Assembly: GCA_019775845.1 (NCBI GenBank)
Contig: JADQAV010000028.1
Span: 682,001 to 746,000, forward strand
Source of the DNA: Myrmaecium sp. VS I D KN 1
Taxonomy: Eukaryota > Ascomycota > Dothideomycetes > Valsariales > Valsariaceae
Direction: 5' to 3'
DNA length: 64,000 nt
The translations under genes were made by a program, and so were the position numbers. The notes under the pieces are model-generated. The model did no database searches. It saw only the letters and a program-made list of their open reading frames with translations, and was not told the DNA's origin. Shown one piece after another: positions 11,286 through 22,124 of this stretch (the stretch's first letter is position 1; each line of letters starts with the position of its first letter).

Positions 11286-12175
11286 AGTCTGGAGGGGTCA
11301 ACGTAACAATGGCTCTTGCGCTGGTGCCATGTCTCAGAAGTCGAGGGGATAGCGGGGCTGTGGCTGCTACCCGGCCTCATCAGCTACAGATGGTAGATCA
11401 AATTGCTCGGAAAGCCTAAGAAATATACGAAACTTGTCTTTATCCGCAGAAAAACAAACGAGGCATACGAAGGATGAGCTAGACGCAAGAATCATGGGCG
11501 CCCTCGGTAAGGTGCTATCTATTATACCTCGTTGCTTGGATATGTTGATGACTACGTTGTCTGGGGACTTCATGCTACGTGAACGGCGAAAGGCACTACT
11601 ACTGTATACAAGACACGGAGATGTATGTATAGATGTAGTAGAGTTTCTACAGTAGCAAACTGGGAGTTTCGACTTTATCTACTTGCGGCTTGTCTACATG
11701 TCTACAGCATCTAACCATCTAAAACAGGACCGTGACGGTCCGGCACCTTGTCAGTCAGGCATCCGCCACCAACGGTTCCAAGTTTCCTCTGATCCCGCAA
11801 GTTGTCAGCAAGTTCGGCAGCCCGTCAGGTGAAGTAGCCTCGCCGCCTGACAGCCTTACCCGTCCAATTACCCCCCTTCTTCCTCTCACGAGGTCTGGGG
11901 TTTACGGTACCTACTACCTGCCTGAGTACCGTAGGTTATAGGACCTGAAGTACTGTATATCTGTAGGATTACCTACGTAGGTAACTTCCCGTACCTAGGC
12001 TGCTCCCTTCAGCAACCATGATTCTGCACGTTCGCCCCGCTTCACCTCTGCTTCCGTCCGCTCCCCAGCCCACGGGTTCCCGCCCGAGTCCCATCCGATT
12101 GATAACTACCCATCTCCACAGTACGCATCCGGATACAATCTGGACGGCCATTCGTCATCGGCCGACGTTGGCGCG
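11286..12175. other. Intergenic, promoter of BTB-like gene
   Basis: Unique sequence flanking the LINE insertion. The last 300 bases before the BTB-like gene contain several CCTAC/GTAGG elements, including the perfect 16-bp palindrome listed separately. No gene was supported. Confidence 0.5.
11969..11984. promoter_or_regulatory. Perfect 16-bp palindrome in BTB gene promoter
   Basis: TTACCTACGTAGGTAA is its own reverse complement and sits about 190 bp upstream of the BTB-like start codon, in a region with further TACC/GGTA and CCTAC elements (for example GGTACCTACTACCTG just upstream). Perfect dyads like this are typical binding sites for dimeric transcription factors. The factor is unknown. 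Confidence 0.35.
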
Positions 12176-13499
12176 ATGGACAGCCTGAACTTCCTCGACA
12201 CGTTCCCAGACGGGAGCGCCTGCATCATGATCCAGACACCTCAGGGCAAAGTGACGAAAGTCAACGGCGTGCACCCGGACATCATCGGTTTGCAATGTCC
12301 CTTGCTGCAGCTCTCCTTCGAGGAACCCCAGCATGGCTGCGCGACTGCCATGATGGAAGCGCCCTCGTCCGCCGTTGCCATCAGCTTCCTGCGCTTCCTC
12401 TACCTGGGCGATTACGTCGAGCCTGGGGCAGGCGCCAAGCTCGACCGGATCTCTTTGCTGCTTCACGTCGAACTGCTTCGCATGGCGAAGTTCTACGCCG
12501 TCCCTGAGCTTGCAACTGCTGCCTGTGTGAATATCATCGATGCGACCGAGATGTCGTGCAGCAACCCGAATCCGCTTCCCGATTTGTGCCCTGCCATCAG
12601 GCTCGCGTACAATCACTTACCTTCCGATGTGAATCTCAAAGACACGCTCTTGCAGTACTGCGTCAACTGCTTCCAGCAACACCGACTCGGCTCTGATGCG
12701 GACTTTCGAGAATTAGCCATGGAGCTGCCGAGATTCAGTGATGACTTGGCTCGCCTGAACTATCGTCGCAACTTTCAAGACGACTGTAAGTATTTTGACC
12801 CCCTCAAAGGCTTCTTTTACGTGTCCAAGATGCAGCTAACACACCATAGGCGCTTCAGAAATCGTCCGTCTCAACGTTCGCTTGGAGCCTCTGCCAAATT
12901 GTGAAGCAATCATCAAGTTCTTCGAGGAGCTCACAAACGCGAGGCGCGCCGAGTCAAAATCGCTCCCGAACCAAGAAGTCAAGAGACACAACTCCAAGTC
13001 CATTCGTGATGATCTCCTGCAGTCACAACAACCCTACATCGAATCAACCGGACATAGCCGGAAAAATTCAACTGACGCTGACGGGTTCGTCATGGTGCAT
13101 CGGCCGAAGACAGAGAAAGAGCCTTCGATAGGAACCGAAGACTTCCATAGTCGCTCGGAGCCCATGGTCGTGCCGGACCCGCGACTGGGCGTCGGAATCA
13201 TCGCCGCGGAGCTGGAAAAGGCTCGCAAAGCTGCTGCAGAGGAGCTTGTTGACTCCGAGCGGCATGATGAGTCGGAATGGAGCCTCATCTTCTCGCGGAA
13301 AGCCGACCTAGAATGCTCAGACACAACCCTAAAGGGCGAAGCCAAGTCACCGTCCCGTGAAGTCCGCCAGTGGGGCAGGGTGGACTTCGCCGACAACAGC
13401 TCCGTCTCGTCTGCTGGTTCAAGCTGGTCGGTGGTGTCCCATCCCGCGCCGCCGCAACCGAGGAATTGGGATCCTCTCGATCCCGATATCGATCTGTGA
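12176..13499 (+). CDS. BTB/POZ-like domain protein
   Basis: Two exons (12176-12785, 12850-13499) separated by a 64-bp GTAAGT...CCATAG intron give 419 residues. The N-terminal 120 residues have the shape of a fungal BTB/POZ domain: a short strand-rich start, VHPDIIGLQCPLL, then SAVAISFLRFLYLGDY (the usual FLxYLYTGDY-like segment), then a helical LLLHVELLRMAKFYAVPELA segment that matches the conserved L..A..Y.V..L pattern after the core. The rest is Ser/Glu-rich and disordered, ending in NWDPLDPDIDL. Such proteins usually act as dimerising adaptors, sometimes for Cullin-3 ligases or in transcription, but nothing here fixes a partner. The domain call rests on pattern recognition, not on a profile search. 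Confidence 0.72.
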
Positions 13500-14344
13500 G
13501 AGATTGCGCCTTAAGAAACCTATGATATCCGAGATGTTAGCTAGTGCCGTGTTTTCTTTTTTTTTCTGGGACTACGGCGTTCGATACGGCGTTCGGATGG
13601 CTGTCTTCGTGGTGTTAGCGTAGCTCACAAGAACATCTTATGTGATTTTGGGTAATGTACGGGGGAAGGGACTTAATGATGCTCTGTTCCATAGCACACA
13701 TAGCTGACGACAGATTGGCAACGGAAAAACATGCTTGTGCACATCGGAAGTTGTGATAAGTGGCATTGGGTACAGAGAGAATGCCTACATACATTAAGTA
13801 TATAGTATTTCATCCATGTTTCCCAGAGCAATGGCAAGGCGCCCACCCCTCGGGAAGTATCCCTGCAGCGCTACGGCGAACAGGACGGCAAGCGGAGCGT
13901 TGTTCGGCAACCGAGACCGTGAGACGGTGGACGAGGTTCCCCCAGCTAGGACACTCTCGTACGGCATCGTCCGACCAGATAACAAGCACCATGCACGTCG
14001 GACATGGTCGAGCGCAGGACGTTCGGAAGCCGCGACAACGGCGTCGGAGAGGAAGATCGAAGCAGCAGCAGCCCATCCGCCCGCCGAAGGACGTCGTCGA
14101 ACGTGTGACGGCGTACATCTACCATCTCCACCGTGCTGTTGGTGGTACAGAGACAACCAAGCCAGCCAGCCATTCCGTTTCCCCTCCGGCAACAGACAAC
14201 GAGCTTGTTCACGCTGCTGCTGCTACGACGTGTGGCATTGGGAAGAATTGGGCGATGCGGACCTGCGGTCTCGTGCTGTCTCTTACTTCGAAGGCTGAGA
14301 CCGTTTTGTCCTCCCTTTAGGTGAAGCTGAGAGCAGCAAAAGCC
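13500..14344. other. Intergenic, 0.84 kb, unusually free of stops on both strands
   Basis: This lies between the BTB-like gene and the MFS transporter. From about 13790 to 14320 several frames on both strands stay open for 100-186 codons, but none shows a recognisable domain or a convincing start and splice pattern. It may be a long leader of the MFS gene or hide an unrecognised gene. Confidence 0.4.
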
Positions 14345-16265
14345 ATGACGGCAAGGGACGCTTCGGTGAATGGGCCCCTCGCTTCTGCCGTTTCGAGGCA
14401 AGCCTCCCCCGGACCATCACCACCACCATCAACATCACCACCGCCGTCGCCGACAACCAAAGAACGCCAACATCACGACCACTCTCAAACTCTCAGAGAG
14501 AAAGCGTCAAAACCACGCTCAATATGGCGACAACTCTACCAAATCATCACCTGGACGCCTCCACGATGCCGTTGGGATCCGCAACAGCCGCCGCAGTTCT
14601 CCATGGGCCTGAACGTCCTCTTCGCCTTCGCCGGCGGCTTCACCGTCGCCAACCTGTACTATAACCACCCCATCCTCAACATCCTCGCCGATGATTTCGA
14701 CGTCCCCTACGAGCGGGTCGCGCAGATCCCGACCGTCATGCAGGCCGGCTACGCCGCCGGCCTCATCTTCCTCTGTCCCCTGGGCGATCTGTTTCGCCGG
14801 CGGGCCTTCACGCTCATCCTCATCTTCTTCACGGCGTCTATGTGGTAAGAGAGAGTGCTGTGGTGTCAGAGATGCCATTTGGTTCCAGGCTCCGGCAGGG
14901 CTAACTAACGTCCCATGCAGGATCGGTCTTTGCTTGACCAACAACCTCGCCGTCTTCACGGCCATCTCCTTCATCACCGCCGTCACCACCGTCACCCCTC
15001 AGCTCATGCTCCCCCTCGTGGGCGACCTGGCTCCGCCCAACCGCCGCGCCGCCGCCCTCTCCATCGTCACCTCCGGCTGCATGCTCGGCATCCTCATCGC
15101 CCGCGTCCTCTCCGGCACCATGACCAACTTCGTCTCCTGGCGGGCCGTCTACTGGCTCGGCCTCGGGCTGCAGTACCTCATCTTCGCCCTCCTCTGGCTC
15201 TTCATGCCCGACTACCCGTCCGCCAACCCGGCCGGCCTCAACTACTTCCGCATGCTCTTCTCCATCCTCCAGCTCACCGGCCGCCACCCCGTCCTCGTCC
15301 AGTCCTGCCTGATCTCCTTCTGCTCCGCCGCCACCTTCACCGGCTTCTGGACCACCCTGACCTTCCTCCTCGCCGGCCCACCCTACCACTACGCCCCCCT
15401 CACCATCGGCCTCTTCGGCCTCATCGGCATCGCCGCCATGCTCCTCGCCCCCCTCTACGCCCGCCGCGTCACCGACCGCTTCGCCCCGCTCTTCTCCGTC
15501 CTCCTCGGCGAGCTCGTCTCCCTCCTCGGCGCCGCCCTCGGCACCGCCCTCGGCCCCCGCACCGTCGCGGGACCCATCTGTCAAGCCCTGCTCAACGACT
15601 TCGGCCTCCAGACCGCCCAGATCGCCAACCGGGCCGCCGTCTACGCCGCCGCCGACCCCCGCGCCCGCAACCGCGTCAACACCGCCTTCATGGTCGCCAC
15701 CTTCTGCGGCCAGCTCACCGGCACCGCCGCCGGCGCCCACGTCTACGCCGCCGCCGGCTGGCGCCGCAGCGGCGCCCTCGGCTGCGCCTTCCTCACTCTC
15801 GCCTTCGTCGTCTGCCTCCTCCGCGGCCCCTGGGAGCCCGGCTGGCTCGGCTGGTCGGGTGGTTGGGACATGCGCATCCGCGAGAAGGCTCCGCGTGACG
15901 CCGGTCCTGAGGCTGCGGCTGATGCACATCCTGCTTCTATGCATCCACCATCAGACGCCGCGATCGAGATGGAGAAAGGAGAGTGGAAAGGGGAAGCGGG
16001 AGGTGGCATGACTACGGCTGCGGCCGTGGCCGCGGACGTCCCGGCGTCGGAGAGAGACGTGCGGGAGCCCGCTGTTGACGACAGAAGTGATGATCCCGGC
16101 GGGAAGCGGGAAAACTGTTCACTTGTAATGCAAAAGCCTCTGACTTCCGCCGCTGGCTCTCCGCCGCAGCCGGAAAATGATAGCATGTCGGACGTTGAGG
16201 TAGCGGACGGGGACGCTGGAAGCGTCAAAGAGACGCTGGGAGATGCGGCTGAGAAGTCAGAATGA
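14345..16265 (+). CDS. MFS transporter with long cytosolic tails
   Basis: Exons 14345-14844 and 14921-16265, joined across a 76-bp GTAAGA...ATGCAG intron with a CTAAC branch site, encode 614 residues. The first 90 residues are a Ser/Pro-rich tail. Twelve or so hydrophobic segments follow, beginning MGLNVLFAFAGGFTVANLYY. The loop 2-3 signature appears as GDLFRRR and the gene has the MFS_1 layout related to bacterial drug/sugar efflux carriers of the YnfM/YbcL type. The last 140 residues are hydrophilic and acidic (DVEVADGDAG near the end), a probable regulatory tail. Codon use is strongly C-ending in the membrane part. The substrate cannot be read from sequence; an exporter of small organic molecules is the general expectation. 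Confidence 0.88.
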
Positions 16266-16692
16266 GGACAGAATCAGACGCGGTGGTCAAAGGTTCATCT
16301 TACTTCAGCGAAATGCAAAGCGACTCACATTCACATGGAAAGTCTCGGTTGAAGAAACATCGAGGGAAGCTTTGGAAGTGAAAATGGTTTTTCCTACTGA
16401 TAAAAGGGAAGAGAAAGGCCTACTAGTACACTGGTAATTCAATGAAAAGAATCGCCCGCCGACCTCGGTCCATGCTAATCGGAAGAAGGCAAGGGTGCTG
16501 ACCCTCCATTCCCAACCAGAAGGATAACAAGCGCATGTCATAATCTCATTTCGCATCATCAAAGGGAATCGCTGACCGAACCATCATCTTTGCCTTTTCA
16601 ACCCTCACCACGCATCGTAATCTTCATCCATTACCTCGTACTCGCCCTGATGCACCACCATCTAAGCGTTATTGAGAGGAAGTTCCAGATGT
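16266..16692. other. Convergent 3' flanks
   Basis: Space between the converging 3' ends of the MFS transporter and the ISH1 gene. It should hold both 3' UTRs. No gene seen. Confidence 0.55.
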
Positions 16693-18168
16693 TTACAACT
16701 CCTCCTTGACGTAGTCGGTAGCTTGCTGAGCAGCCTCCTGGGCCCGGTGCTTCGCCTTGGTGGCGCTCTCCGCAGCAGCATCGGTAGCCTTCTTGGACGC
16801 CTTGGAAGCACTGCTCTTGCCAGCCTTGGTAGCGGAGGAAGCGGAGCTCTTAGCAGCATCGGAAGCAGAAGAAGCGGAAGCCTTGGCAGCCTCAGAGGCG
16901 GAGGATGCACTCTTCGCAGCAGCACCGGTAGCACTCTTAGCAGAAGAATACGCTGCATCCGTAGCAGCAGTGGCAGCAGAGACAGCACTGGCAGAGGCAT
17001 CGCTAGCAGCAAGTCCAAGCTTTTCCTTGGCCCAGTTGACGTAGTCCCCAATGACATTGTAGGCTTCGTTGCGCTTCTTTTCGGCAACTTGGCTAGCCTG
17101 GGCATACTGGTTACCAGCAGAGGACGTCGCAGCGCCGTAAGCACTGGAAGCAGAAGAGGCAACGGTGTCGCCAGTGAGCTTAGCACGGTGCTTGCGGACA
17201 AGAGCGATCAGCTCGTTACGCTTGGATCCCTGGGGAACCTTGATACCGTTCTTATCAGCCCACTCCTTGATCTGGCTGTCGCTCCAAGAGTCGAGAAGAG
17301 CATCAGTAAGGCTGTTCTTCGCGGAGGCAGCGGAGGCGGAGGCACTAGCGACGGACGACTGGAGGTTCTGGCTCGCAAGACGAGAGTTACGGCGCACGGA
17401 GGCAATGAGCTTGTCGCGAGTGCTGGGCTGAGGAACAGGGTAGCCGCGCTCATCGAGCCAAGCCTTCAGGTCAGACTCAGACCAGGTCTCGTAGAGCCAG
17501 TTGCCAGGGTAAGCAGCCGTCTCGCCAACTTTGTTGGCAGCAGACTGGTAGTTCTCACGAGCAGTCTTCAAGAGAGAGTCGCGGGTGCGAGGCTGAGGAG
17601 CGGGAATACCATGGCGGTCAAGGAAGGCCTTGAGCTGAGAGTCGGTCCAGCTGCGATGACATCAGTAACGAATCAGTGATGCGAACATGAATGATGATGC
17701 AACGTACCTGTCAAAAATCCAATCCCTAACGCTAGTGTAGGCGGTGTTCGCCTGCTCCTCGGTCTCAGTCCAATATTGCTTGACTTGAGTGAGCAGGCTG
17801 TCCTTGCTCTTCTGAGCGCTCTTCTTGGTGTCGTCGCCCTTAGCGGACAGGTAGGCCTGGAGCTGCTGGCTGTCCCAGCTGTTGTAGGGCTGCACGACCT
17901 TGTCGTTCCAGTGCTCCTTCACGAGGTTCTCCAGGTCCTTGCGATCGGCGGGGGTCGGGTAGGGCACGTCGTGATCCGACAGCCAACGCTCGAGCTCCGT
18001 CTCGTGCCATTTGTTGTATGCTAACGAACGGTCAGAAATGCACTCGACATCGTTACGGTTGCGTATCTAAAGGGAGGACGGCCACGTACCGGTCTTGCCG
18101 AACCAGTTGGCTACGGTGACGTCGGCAGCCAATGCCACCACCAAGGTGGATAGCAGGGAGAATCTCAT
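16693..18168 (-). CDS. ish1: Stress response protein Ish1 (nuclear envelope family)
   Basis: Three exons (18168-18090, 18020-17708, 17650-16693; introns 69 and 57 bp) give 449 residues. A signal peptide (MRFSLLSTLVVALAADVTVA) opens the protein. Five copies of a W-x-(D/E)-S-x-L-(K/Q)-x-(W/F/Y)-L-x-x-(H/R/K)-G motif follow: WHETELERWLSDHD, SWDSQQLQAYLSAKG, SWTDSQLKAFLDRHG, TWSESDLKAWLDERG and SWSDSQIKEWADKNG. This tandem Ish1/Msc1 repeat resembles a HeH/LEM-type DNA- or membrane-associated fold. The last 130 residues are an Ala/Ser/Lys-rich amphipathic stretch like LEA proteins. In fission yeast Ish1 sits at the nuclear envelope and is induced by osmotic and starvation stress through Spc1-Atf1; the same role is inferred here. 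A CRE-like site lies upstream. Confidence 0.9.
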
Positions 18169-19008
18169 GATGGCGACGTGTCGGTCAAGGAAAGATCAAG
18201 GTATACGCGTGTGTCGTAGGGATGGAGTGTGTGTGTCGGTGTGGTTGATGGGAAGGGGAAGGGTGATGCTCAGGTATTTTTTGGTGTTGTTGTTGTTGGA
18301 GGTGGAGCGGAGGGTGGGAAGGTTTTTGTAGCAACGGGGGAGGAAGTGCAAGCACAGCTCGCAAGTCGCAACGTCGACGTCACCCCGGTGGCTGCAGGTT
18401 TGTCTGGTGCCGCAGGGCCGTGGAGCAGCCGCCAAGGCGGTGAGGGCGAGCGCCGGCGGGGACTGGCCAACGCACCGCGGCAAAGACCCAGCCGGCCTCT
18501 CGTCGATCATCAGCATCCCGTCACTTCGCCCATGTGAAAGGAGAGAGATACGTCGGACCGGGCTTGGACTGGATTTTCTGCCCATCAAGAATGTCTGTCC
18601 GGTTGGCCATTCGAGTAATTTATCTGCTTTATGGTAACTTACAATATTGTGCGATATTGGTCTACGACACGCCCCTCCAGGATTGCATCATGACGGAAGC
18701 TAAAGCACAGACCAAGATCCGTTCCCCATACTCGTGGCGGGGAAAGCATCAGCCACAACACCTTGCATTCATCATTATCATCATCACCCTTTCCTATGGT
18801 TCGGGTTATGCTTTCCAATTGACTATATGTAAATAAACCGAATCACCTGTAGAAGGTCGCAATTTCTTTACTGGTACATATGAAAGAGGAATTGAAGTGC
18901 TTTAATCCGATTGGCATTTCAATCATTGCAGTTTCATTCGATAGCGTGGGAGTCAAACAGAGAAAGCCCGCCGGTCCATCCTCGCAGACCCATGCGCTAT
19001 TGAGAACC
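18169..19008. other. Intergenic, ISH1 promoter
   Basis: Upstream region of ISH1. It contains a CRE-like element (listed separately) and several AGGGG/CCCCT stress-element-like pentamers, for example near 18254 and 18670. The far end is the 3' flank of the small mitochondrial-type gene. Confidence 0.5.
18376..18383 (-). promoter_or_regulatory. CRE-like (ATF/CREB) site upstream of ISH1
   Basis: GACGTCAC here reads GTGACGTC on the gene strand, 208 bp upstream of the ISH1 start. TGACGTC is the core bound by Atf1/AtfA-type bZIP factors, which are known to drive ish1 in fission yeast. Function here is inference from motif and gene. Confidence 0.45.
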
Positions 19009-19110
19009 CTAAGGCTCTCTGTCTCGACCTCCTTGTCCTAGAGGATCGCAAATACAACATATTAGCACACACACACTGAGACTTGCCCATGTGAAAACGG
19101 GCACAAGAAG

Positions 19111-19144
<34 letters not shown>

Positions 19145-19641
19145 GTGACTTGCTACTCACCAGACCAGAACTTCGGATTGACCTTGTCCGAGTGCGTCTC
19201 ATTGTTTTCAACCTTCATCTCCGCCCGCTCAGCACGCTGCTCAAACTCCCGGTTGTGCCGCTGTACGTCCGCATCCCCCTTCTCGGGCGGGTCGTCCGCG
19301 AGGATCTTTGGTTGCGCACCTTGCTTCTTGGACGATGAGGACGGCGAGCTGTCACTGCTGCCGGAGGAGGAATGTCCCTCGGACGTGTTGTGGCCCTCGG
19401 ACGTGCCCTTGGTCGGCGTCGTGCCGCTGCCCTGGCCCTCCTTGGGCGGCGGCGGTCCCGGATGCTCCTTGTCGGCGGACGGGTTCGCGCCCTGCTGCTT
19501 GGGGTTCTCTGGACCTCCGCCGCCGTAACCCTCGTGAGAAAACCGCTGCGAGGCCACGGGAAGAGTGACGCGAGGAGCTTGGTTGAGGAATGGCCGGATG
19601 AGGCCTGCCCGAAGGCGTACGAGTTGTTGAGCAACTGACAT
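19009..19641 (-). CDS. Small hydrophilic protein, probably mitochondrial
   Basis: Exon 1 (19641-19161) and a 29-bp terminal exon (19037-19009) flank a 123-bp intron and give 169 residues. The N-terminus (MSVAQQLVRLRAGLIRPFLN, later SQRFSHEGY) is basic, amphipathic and ends in an RFS-like cleavage context, typical of a mitochondrial presequence. The middle is Gly/Ser/Pro-rich. A charged helix follows (NREFEQRAERAEMKVEN), then DKVNPKFWSG and, from the last exon, QGGRDREP. If the intron were retained the protein would end two codons after the donor. The small last exon is inferred from splice sites and phase; it is the least certain part. I do not recognise a named family. A 30-base A run (plus strand) lies inside the intron. 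Confidence 0.7.
19114..19143 (+). repeat. A30 homopolymer inside an intron
   Basis: Thirty consecutive A on the plus strand, read as a T30 tract in the intron of the minus-strand gene, between the donor and the branch/acceptor region. It may act as an extended polypyrimidine tract; length in the assembly may be unreliable. Confidence 0.8.
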
Positions 19642-20227
19642 GGTTTGAGTAGATGAAAAGTGGAGGTTGATAGAGTGGAGAGGTGCGGATTGAACGCGTG
19701 TGAAGGAGGTACGGTAGGTGAGACCTACGACGGAAGGATGATGATACTTCGGTAGAAGAACGACGTCATACCTAGTCAATCGAGCTCGCTCCCCAGAGGA
19801 TCATAGCTCCCGCCACAGCACGGCCACAAGCGAGACGAGGCTGGGGGGCCGCTAAGCTGCCAATAAGCTTCTTGCTCCATTTATGCCATCACCGTCAGGT
19901 GTCTTGGACATACGCATTACCACGTCTACAACACTGAAGATGGCTTGTAGAAATCCAAGAACTTAATGGAACTAAGAGCTATACTACATACTTGACGCAT
20001 TCTTCTGCCGAGGCATGCATGACTTTCCGCTTTGAGACGGCAGGAATCTACCAATATTGATCTTTGTAAACCCGAAACATCATGGTCATGTCTCAGAAGC
20101 AGAAGAAAGGCAGAACCATTGCCTTGGACCTTTACCCACCATTAACGGTGCCAACTGAACGAGGAAACAATCACACACGTGGTGATAAGGCCTACCTTGA
20201 TACAGAGATATCCTTCTCCACTTCAAG
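19642..20227. other. Intergenic, 0.59 kb
   Basis: Promoter of the small mitochondrial-type gene and 3' flank of the sugar transporter. Nothing further seen. Confidence 0.5.
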
Positions 20228-22124
20228 CTAATGCTTGCTCTCGATCGTCTCCGCCTGCACGGCGCTTGGCTCTTTGGTAGCCTCTCCGACCGGAGCCGCG
20301 ACCTTGAGGTGACCCTTCTCAATGTCGGCCTGGAGCTCATCGAGCCGAGAGCCTTTCGCATGAGTCTTCCACGCCGGCATATCCGAGTCGAAGACGACAT
20401 CCATTTCTTCGAGTGTTTTGCCCTTGGTCTCCGGAGCGGTGAGGAACATGTGAATCAGAGCAGCCCCGTTGAAGGCGCCGAATATCATGTACATCTTCCA
20501 ATTGATCGATTTGAGTAGCGGGGGAACGGCGAAGGCGAGAGCACAGTTCCAGGCCCAGTTGGAGGCGGTAGCAAGGGAAACGGCCTTGGCCCGGATCTTA
20601 CTTGGGTAAATCTCCGATGGATATGTCCATGAGGTAGGTCCTGTTTTCGATTAGTGTCACATCAAGACGAGATCCAGAGTCCTTGTTAGCGGATGTACTG
20701 ACCCCAGGTCGTAGCGAAAGTCGCCACGAAGAGATAGGAACATGCAATCACACCGCGAGAAACCGGGAGATGATCCTCAAGGATCCACGTAATCTGTACA
20801 TCGGTCTTATCCGGGTTCGGCTTCCCATACGTTGCTTGAAGGGCCCCGCTGGTGAAGAGGAATACCATCATGAAAAAGCTCCCCAGAAGCAGGGAAGGGC
20901 GCCGGCCCCATTTGTCCAGGAAAAGGATTGCCGGAAGCGTCAATGCTACATTGATGATATACTGAATGCTGGAGGTCAACAGCTCATTCCCGATACCGCT
21001 GGCCTCTACGATGTATATAACGTAGTACATCATCACATTCTGGATAATTTAATTAGTGTGGTCCTCCAAACGGGTTTTGATAATGCAGGGCAGAAGAAGG
21101 AAAGGTCACTTACCATGCCACACAGCTGGGACCACATTTGTATAGACATGCCCAGGACCACGCGCTTCAGCATCCGAGGTTCGACCAGAGCTTTGTAGCT
21201 GTTTATAGCCTCCTCACGCTCATAACGAAGTGCTTCTTCGATTTCTTGGTACTCCGCAAGGACCTTGGGATTGTTGATATCGCCACCGCCGTGAAGGCGA
21301 CCAAGGACATGGATCGCCTCCTCCCAACGGTCTTTACTGGCAAGCCAGCGAGGAGACTTTGGCAGGAAGAACATGCCAGCGAACAGCAAAAAGGCTGGCA
21401 CCATTTGGATTGCCCATGGGATGCGGAAGGCTGCAGTGCATTGGTTTGGATCATGAGCACCGCCACAAGCAAATGATGCGCCGTATTGAATGAAGTACTG
21501 GATGAGAATGCCCCTAGCACCCGTTAGTTTGGCATTCTGCTTGTAGAGAAAGTATCTTACCAAGTGATTGCCCATTGCTGCAACGAGACAACGCGGCCAC
21601 GGATTTCCTTCGGAGCGATTTCAGCCTGGTACACAGGCACAACAGATGAAGCGATACCGATACTAAGGCCAGCAACAACACGGCCCACGCAGAGAAGAGC
21701 GACGCCGTTTGACGAAGTCTGGAGTCTGCAAAATCGTTAGCTAATAATGAACGCTTTAACCCGCAATTTCCGTACATGGCACCGATGATCCAGATGATCG
21801 AGGCAATCTGGATAGCCGTCCTTCGCGAGAACTTGTCGGCGATAAAGGATGAAGACAGTGCGCCAACGAGCGAGCCAGCAGGCATGGAAGCAGTGATTCC
21901 TCCTTGACGATAGCCGGTTGGATTGTCGAAATATCTCTTGTACGCTTCCGTCCCCAGCACACCGCTCATGGACGAGATGTCGAAGCCGAAGAGGCCTCCG
22001 CCTAATTTGGAAGTGCACTTCATCAGCTGAAGTCGAATCAAACCGAGAAGAATTCAGGCAAAAAGCACGTACCGATCGCGGCAAAGGCGCAAATGGCATA
22101 GACGTTGTACACTGTATAGACCAT
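20228..22124 (-). CDS. Sugar (monosaccharide) transporter, MFS
   Basis: Six exons (22124-22073, 22001-21776, 21725-21561, 21513-21114, 21039-20703, 20640-20228) with introns of 71, 50, 47, 74 and 62 bp join in frame to 530 residues. The protein carries the sugar-porter signatures in order: GGGLFGFDISSMSGVLG in helix 1, FSRR in loop 2-3, GRVVAGLSIGIASSVVPVYQ-like segment with AEIAPKEIRGR, LPKSPRWL in the central loop, LDKWGRR after helix 8, YPSEIYPSKIRAKA, and PETKGKTLEEMD at the C-terminus. These place it in the fungal hexose transporter family at the plasma membrane (proton symport is usual). The exact sugar is unknown. The fifth intron uses a GTCAGT donor, less common than GTAAGT. Two of the exons are too short to be seen as isolated open frames, so the model relies on splice-phase agreement. 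Confidence 0.93.

Noticed and set aside
11434-11655. 73-codon plus-strand frame next to the LINE
   Set aside because: Short, no domain, and a similar-length frame lies on the other strand.
14901-15944. 347-codon minus-strand frame opposite the MFS transporter
   Set aside because: Composition is almost only Gly, Glu, Ala and Val, the mirror image of C-ending codons of the transporter.
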